Positions 58,552 to 64,000 of a DNA stretch of 64,000 nucleotides are shown piece after piece; position 1 is the stretch's first letter; each line of letters begins with the position of its first letter. The position numbers and the translations under genes were made by a program. Under the pieces are notes generated by a model. The model saw only the letters and a list, made by a program, of their open reading frames with translations. It was not told the DNA's origin and ran no database searches. The stretch is from positions 62,001 through 126,000 of the forward strand of contig CAWFKS010000010.1 in NCBI GenBank assembly GCA_963816435.1. The letters are read 5' to 3'. This DNA is from CAWFKS01 sp963816435. GTDB taxonomy: Bacteria > Pseudomonadota > Alphaproteobacteria > Rhizobiales > Rhizobiaceae.

Positions 58552-59401
58552 CTACTCGCATTGCTGGCGGGGGCCGCCGCCATAGGGCTGAAAGCTGTTG
58601 TCCTCGACGCGATAGGAGCGGTAGCGGTCGTAGCACGACTGGATGTGGTCGTGGGTCATGACGATCTGTCCCGTGTCGCGCGCGGGCCCGCCGAAATCGT
58701 CGGAGGCGAGCTGTATCGCCGGCTCGGCCTGCGCCGATCCGGGAGGCCCGATGCCGTCGTCCGAGGCGGCGATGCGGGTGGCGCCGCCGTCCGTCGCGGC
58801 ATCTTCGCCGGACGCCGGCTGGCCGGGCGACACGCAGGGCTGGCGGCCGCCGCCATAGGGAAGATAGGTGTCGTCGCTCTCGCGGTAGGAGCGGTAGTGG
58901 TCGCTGCACCAGGCGACGTGTCGCGCCCATTCCCCGTCGCGCGGCGACGTCCGGCCGGCGGCATCCGGGGCGGCGGCGGAGGATGCCTGGTCGGGCGAGG
59001 ACGGGTCGGGCGCGACGGAGGCGGTGGTGACGGTGTCGACGGCGTTTTCGTTCGCGCCGGCATCGGCGCCGTCCGAGCCGCAGTCGACCGTGTCGCCGGC
59101 CGCGCAGGTGGTGATCGGGTCGACGTTCGGGGGCAGCTTGCCCTCGCTCTTCGTCGCCGGCGGGCGCGGGATCGGCGGTCTTGCCGGCCGTTTCGGGGGT
59201 GGCGGCGGCGACGCGCTGCAGGTTCTGCCGCGAGGGGTCCACCTGGCGCGGCTCGCGGCTCCACAGCGCGGCGATGTTCTGGCTCGGGCCCTGCTTTATC
59301 ACCGGGCGCGCGCTGAGATAGGTCATGGCGACGAGCCCGCCGGCGGCGAAGATGGCGAGCGCGCCTGCGAAACCGCCGATGAATGCCAGGATGGGTTTCA
59401 T
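58552..59401 (-). CDS. Membrane-anchored protein with two BA14K-type repeats, one frameshift
   Basis: About 283-residue protein. An N-terminal signal or anchor helix (PILAFIGGFAGALAIFAAGGLVAMTYL) is followed by a disordered Asp/Thr/Ala-rich region and two BA14K-like motifs: HVAWCSDHYRSYRESDDTYL-PYGGG and HIQSCYDRYRSYRVEDNSF-QPYGGG. BA14K proteins are small alphaproteobacterial exported proteins described as immunoreactive or lectin-like. An extra base near 59160 splits the N-terminal part from the repeats. Start ATG at 59401. Confidence 0.75.
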
Positions 59402-59606
59402 GTCGTGCCTCCTGAGCGGCAAATGCCGAAAGGCGCGAGCGGTTCCCGGGAGGTGGGGGATTTTGGGGGGGGGCCAAGACAAGCCCGCTCGCAAACGTTA
59501 GGCGTCTCCCCGGGGCGGGGCCCGCTGCCTCCGGCAGCTCCCGCCCGTTCGAAGCCTGCCGATGATTCACAGGATCATCGGCTTGCCGCTCTGCGGCAAC
59601 CGGCTT

Positions 59607-59736
59607 CTCACCCCGCAAGGGGAGAGATAGAGGGCGCCGAGCGCATCCTCGGCAACGCCCCCTCACCAGGTTCGCCCGACCGCTCGGCTGACGCCTCGCC
59701 GGGGCGAACCATCCTCTCCCCGCACGCGGGGCGAGG
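59607..59736. repeat. Palindromic intergenic element with three nested hairpins
   Basis: Outer arms CTCACCCCGCAAGGGGAGAG and CTCTCCCCGCACGCGGGGCG enclose a second hairpin (GGGCGCCGAG with CTCGG-CAA-CGCCC) and a third (GGTTCGCCC with GGGCGAACC). Dense inverted repeats of this kind resemble rhizobial intergenic mosaic elements. It fills most of the gap between the BA14K-repeat gene and maeB. Confidence 0.6.
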
Positions 59737-59747
59737 AAATAAGGGCG

Positions 59748-62057
<2,310 letters not shown>

Positions 62058-62310
62058 GGTGCTGGTCGTTTCCTCCGTGCGGCCTCTTGCGGGCGCATCG
62101 CCTGTGATGAAGCGTCAGGGGGTAAGCCTATACCTTCGTCGAGTAAAGCGGGAAGGGGGCGACGGTTCGGGGCGGACGGGCCACGGGATGCCAACCCGCT
62201 TTCGCGCGACGGACCGTGGACGGCGCGGTCGCCGGCGTGCATGCTCGCGTTTCGACGGGGCAGAGCCGGAGCCGGTTTGCCGGTCAAGCCGCCGTGGAGA
62301 CGAAACCGAC

Positions 62311-63135
62311 ATGCAGCAACCGGACACCGCGGCCGATGCGATACCATGGCGGCCGCTGGCCGCCGAGTTCGCCGGAACGGCGCTGCTGCTGCTTGTCGGC
62401 CTGTCGGTCGTCATCGCCGATTTCGGCCAGGGCAGCCCGATCCCCGCGCTGCTGCCCGACGCCGGCACGCGGCGTCTCGTCACGGGTTTCCTGTTCGGCA
62501 CGACGGGCGCGCTGATCGCGCTGTCGCCGCTCGGCAAGGCCAGCGGCGCGCATCTCAACCCGGTCGTGACCCTCGCCTTCTGGCTGATGGGCCGCATGAA
62601 GCTGCGCCACGCCGCCGCCTATCTGGCGTGCCAGTTCGCCGGCGCGGCGGCCGGCTGCGTTCCGCTCCTGGCCTGGGGCGCGACGGGGCGCAGCGTGTCG
62701 TTCGGGGCGACGCTGCCGGGCGCCGGCTACGGCCATGCCGGCGCGCTGCTCGGCGAGATCGCGACGACCTTCGCGCTCATCATGGGACTGTTCCTGTTCC
62801 TGCGGCACGAGCGGATCCGGCGGTTCACACCGGCCTTATTCCCGCCTCTCTACGCGATCATGGTCTGGCTCGAGGCGCCCGTCTCGGGAACCAGCACCAA
62901 CCCCGCCAGAAGTTTCGGTCCGGCCGTCGTCTCCGGTGCATGGGATGGCTGGTGGATATACTGGCTCGGTCCACTCGCAGGCATGCTCGCCGCCGTGGCC
63001 GTCTACAAGCGGGCCGGCCTGGAAAAGCGCATGATCGCGGTCGCGAAGATCTATCATTTCGGCCACGATCCCTACGGGATATTCCACGGCCGGACCCCTA
63101 GAAGGAATTCCGATGAAGGCGCCGTCAGCCGATAG
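62311..63135 (+). CDS. Aquaporin/MIP-family channel
   Basis: 274-residue membrane channel with six helices and two half-helix motifs: HLNPVVTLAF (NPV instead of NPA) and STNPARSFGPAVV. An aromatic/arginine selectivity filter is implied by the Arg after the second motif. Water or small solutes (glycerol, ammonia-type) are possible. The C-terminal tail (FGHDPYGIFHGRTPRRNSDE) is soluble. The start at 62311 begins MQQPDTAADA. Confidence 0.85.
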   Translation: MQQPDTAADAIPWRPLAAEFAGTALLLLVGLSVVIADFGQGSPIPALLPDAGTRRLVTGFLFGTTGALIALSPLGKASGAHLNPVVTLAFWLMGRMKLRHAAAYLACQFAGAAAGCVPLLAWGATGRSVSFGATLPGAGYGHAGALLGEIATTFALIMGLFLFLRHERIRRFTPALFPPLYAIMVWLEAPVSGTSTNPARSFGPAVVSGAWDGWWIYWLGPLAGMLAAVAVYKRAGLEKRMIAVAKIYHFGHDPYGIFHGRTPRRNSDEGAVSR

Positions 63136-64000
63136 TCCCCGTGCGACCTGGGCGTCGGCCCGCAAGGACATGGTGGGAACGAGCCTCGGCTCGTCGCGGC
63201 TGTGGTTCACGATCGCCGAAGGCATCGTCACCGAGCTCTATTATCCGCGCATCGACATTCCGCAGATCAAGGACCTCGGTTTCATCATCGCCGACGACAA
63301 GGGCTTCTGGGTCGAGCTTCGGCGTCTCGGCAGCTACACGGTTTCGCTCCCCGCGCCGGGGGTGCCGGCGGTCGAGATCGTGCACCGCCATCCGCGCTTC
63401 AATTTCACGCTCGAGATATGCCCCTCGCAGCGCCGCGACGTGTTGCTGATACGCTACCGGCTGGAAGGCGACGAAACGCTGCGTCCCTATGCGCTGCTCG
63501 CCGCGCGGCTGGGAGACGATGCCGAGAACGACATGGCCTGGGCGGACAGGCACAATGGCAGGAGGGTGCTGTGGGCCGAACAGGGCCCCTTCGGCATTGC
63601 GCTGTGCGCAGCCGCAGCCGACGGCTCCGACGCCTGGGGGCGCTGCTCGGTCGGCGAACTGGAGGCCAGCGACGGCTGGCAGGACTTCAACCGCAACGGC
63701 CGCATGACCTGGGAGTACGGCAGCGCCGGGCCCGGCAACGTCACGATGATGGGCGAACTGTCGCGCGAGGGGCGACTCGGCCTCGGGCTGGCCACCAGCA
63801 AGGAAGCCGCGGCAACCCTGGCGCTTTCCGGCCTCATGGACGATTTCTCGGCCGAGTGGGATGCCCAGCGCCTGGCCTGGGAAGACTGGCTCGCCAGGCA
63901 CGGGCGGCCGGCGATCCGCCCCGACATCGACCGGATGCTGGCGATGTCGGCCACGGTACTGAAGATGCACGAGGACCGCACCTATCGCGGCGCGGCCGTC
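63113..64000 (+). CDS. GH15 glucoamylase-like enzyme, N-terminal part
   Basis: Open frame of 296 codons running off the window end. It has AGAAGGA before the ATG and overlaps the aquaporin gene end by 23 bases. The start (SARKDMVGTSLGSSRLWFTIAEGIVTELYYPRIDIPQIKDLGFI) is the beta-sandwich N-terminal domain of bacterial glucoamylases/glucodextranases; the GH15 catalytic domain would begin near the edge. No signal peptide visible. Hydrolyses alpha-glucans from the non-reducing end. Confidence 0.85.
   Translation, partial: MKAPSADSPRATWASARKDMVGTSLGSSRLWFTIAEGIVTELYYPRIDIPQIKDLGFIIADDKGFWVELRRLGSYTVSLPAPGVPAVEIVHRHPRFNFTLEICPSQRRDVLLIRYRLEGDETLRPYALLAARLGDDAENDMAWADRHNGRRVLWAEQGPFGIALCAAAADGSDAWGRCSVGELEASDGWQDFNRNGRMTWEYGSAGPGNVTMMGELSREGRLGLGLATSKEAAATLALSGLMDDFSAEWDAQRLAWEDWLARHGRPAIRPDIDRMLAMSATVLKMHEDRTYRGAAV

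Noticed and set aside
58524..58562. Direct repeat CCTACTCGC as a possible island attachment site
   Set aside because: Nine bases is too short and no partner copy was found at the other end of the amidase region.

Overview
The window is GC-rich, gene-dense chromosomal DNA from an alphaproteobacterium, most likely a Hyphomicrobiales member near Mesorhizobium/Phyllobacteriaceae. This is an inference from gene content. The markers are zwf-pgl-edd, an Hsp20+DUF1150 pair behind a ROSE-like RNA thermometer, lptC-lptA-lptB-rpoN-hpf-ptsN, an OlsB-type ornithine lipid acyltransferase, DUF2842, BA14K-type repeats, a ScfR/RamB-type regulator divergent from isocitrate lyase, and a MaeB-type malic enzyme. 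No rRNA, recognisable tRNA, CRISPR array or intact insertion sequence was seen.

Layout. 0-2.6 kb: Entner-Doudoroff genes edd (partial), pgl, zwf on the minus strand. 2.8-7.6 kb: aldehyde dehydrogenase, an MntA/HepT-type toxin-antitoxin pair, an SDR dehydrogenase and an SLC13-like transporter. 7.6-11.7 kb: DUF2189 membrane protein, then a gamma-glutamylputrescine-type oxidase and glutamine synthetase separated by a broken four-helix-bundle gene bracketed by 8-bp repeats. 11.7-15.7 kb: an atypical receiver protein, aceA with a small downstream gene, and the divergent ScfR/RamB-like regulator. 15.7-22.3 kb: DoxX-like protein, membrane ferredoxin reductase, and an exopolysaccharide locus (glycosylphosphotransferase, Wza-like lipoprotein, Wzz-like protein). 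22.3-31.8 kb: ctaA, argC, agmatinase-like gene, rplM-rpsI, ribokinase, LysE exporter, nucleoside hydrolase and Hsp20/DUF1150. 31.8-38.9 kb: ptsN, hpf, rpoN, lptB, lptA, lptC, then sppA, ihfB, lapA. 38.9-49.8 kb: cyclodeaminase-like gene, two RNA methyltransferases, lspA, an AcuI/YhdH-type reductase, hybrid histidine kinase, olsB, a GH13 enzyme, a metallo-beta-lactamase-fold protein and a YjbR-like protein. 49.8-55.1 kb: exported solute-binding-like lipoprotein with a CDF transporter, a SHOCT protein, and a four-gene catabolic-looking operon (EamA permease, DpaL-like PLP enzyme, M24 hydrolase, Asp/Glu racemase family). 55.1-59.7 kb: accessory region with hypothetical genes, an amidase of different base composition, a BA14K-repeat protein and a palindromic intergenic element. 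59.7-64 kb: maeB, an aquaporin-family gene and the start of a GH15 glucoamylase-like gene.

How the genes fit together. The metabolic genes centre on Entner-Doudoroff glycolysis, the glyoxylate shunt and malic enzyme, arginine/polyamine turnover (argC, agmatinase, glutamylputrescine enzymes) and nucleoside salvage (nucleoside hydrolase plus ribokinase). Envelope functions (LPS transport, exopolysaccharide, lipoprotein maturation, ornithine lipid) form a second theme.

Caution. Twelve otherwise well-conserved genes carry about 19 single-base reading-frame breaks, most of them apparent one-base insertions. Because essential genes (lptA, lptB, lptC) are among them, sequence error is the simplest explanation. 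Such genes are given full-length coordinates with the break positions stated.
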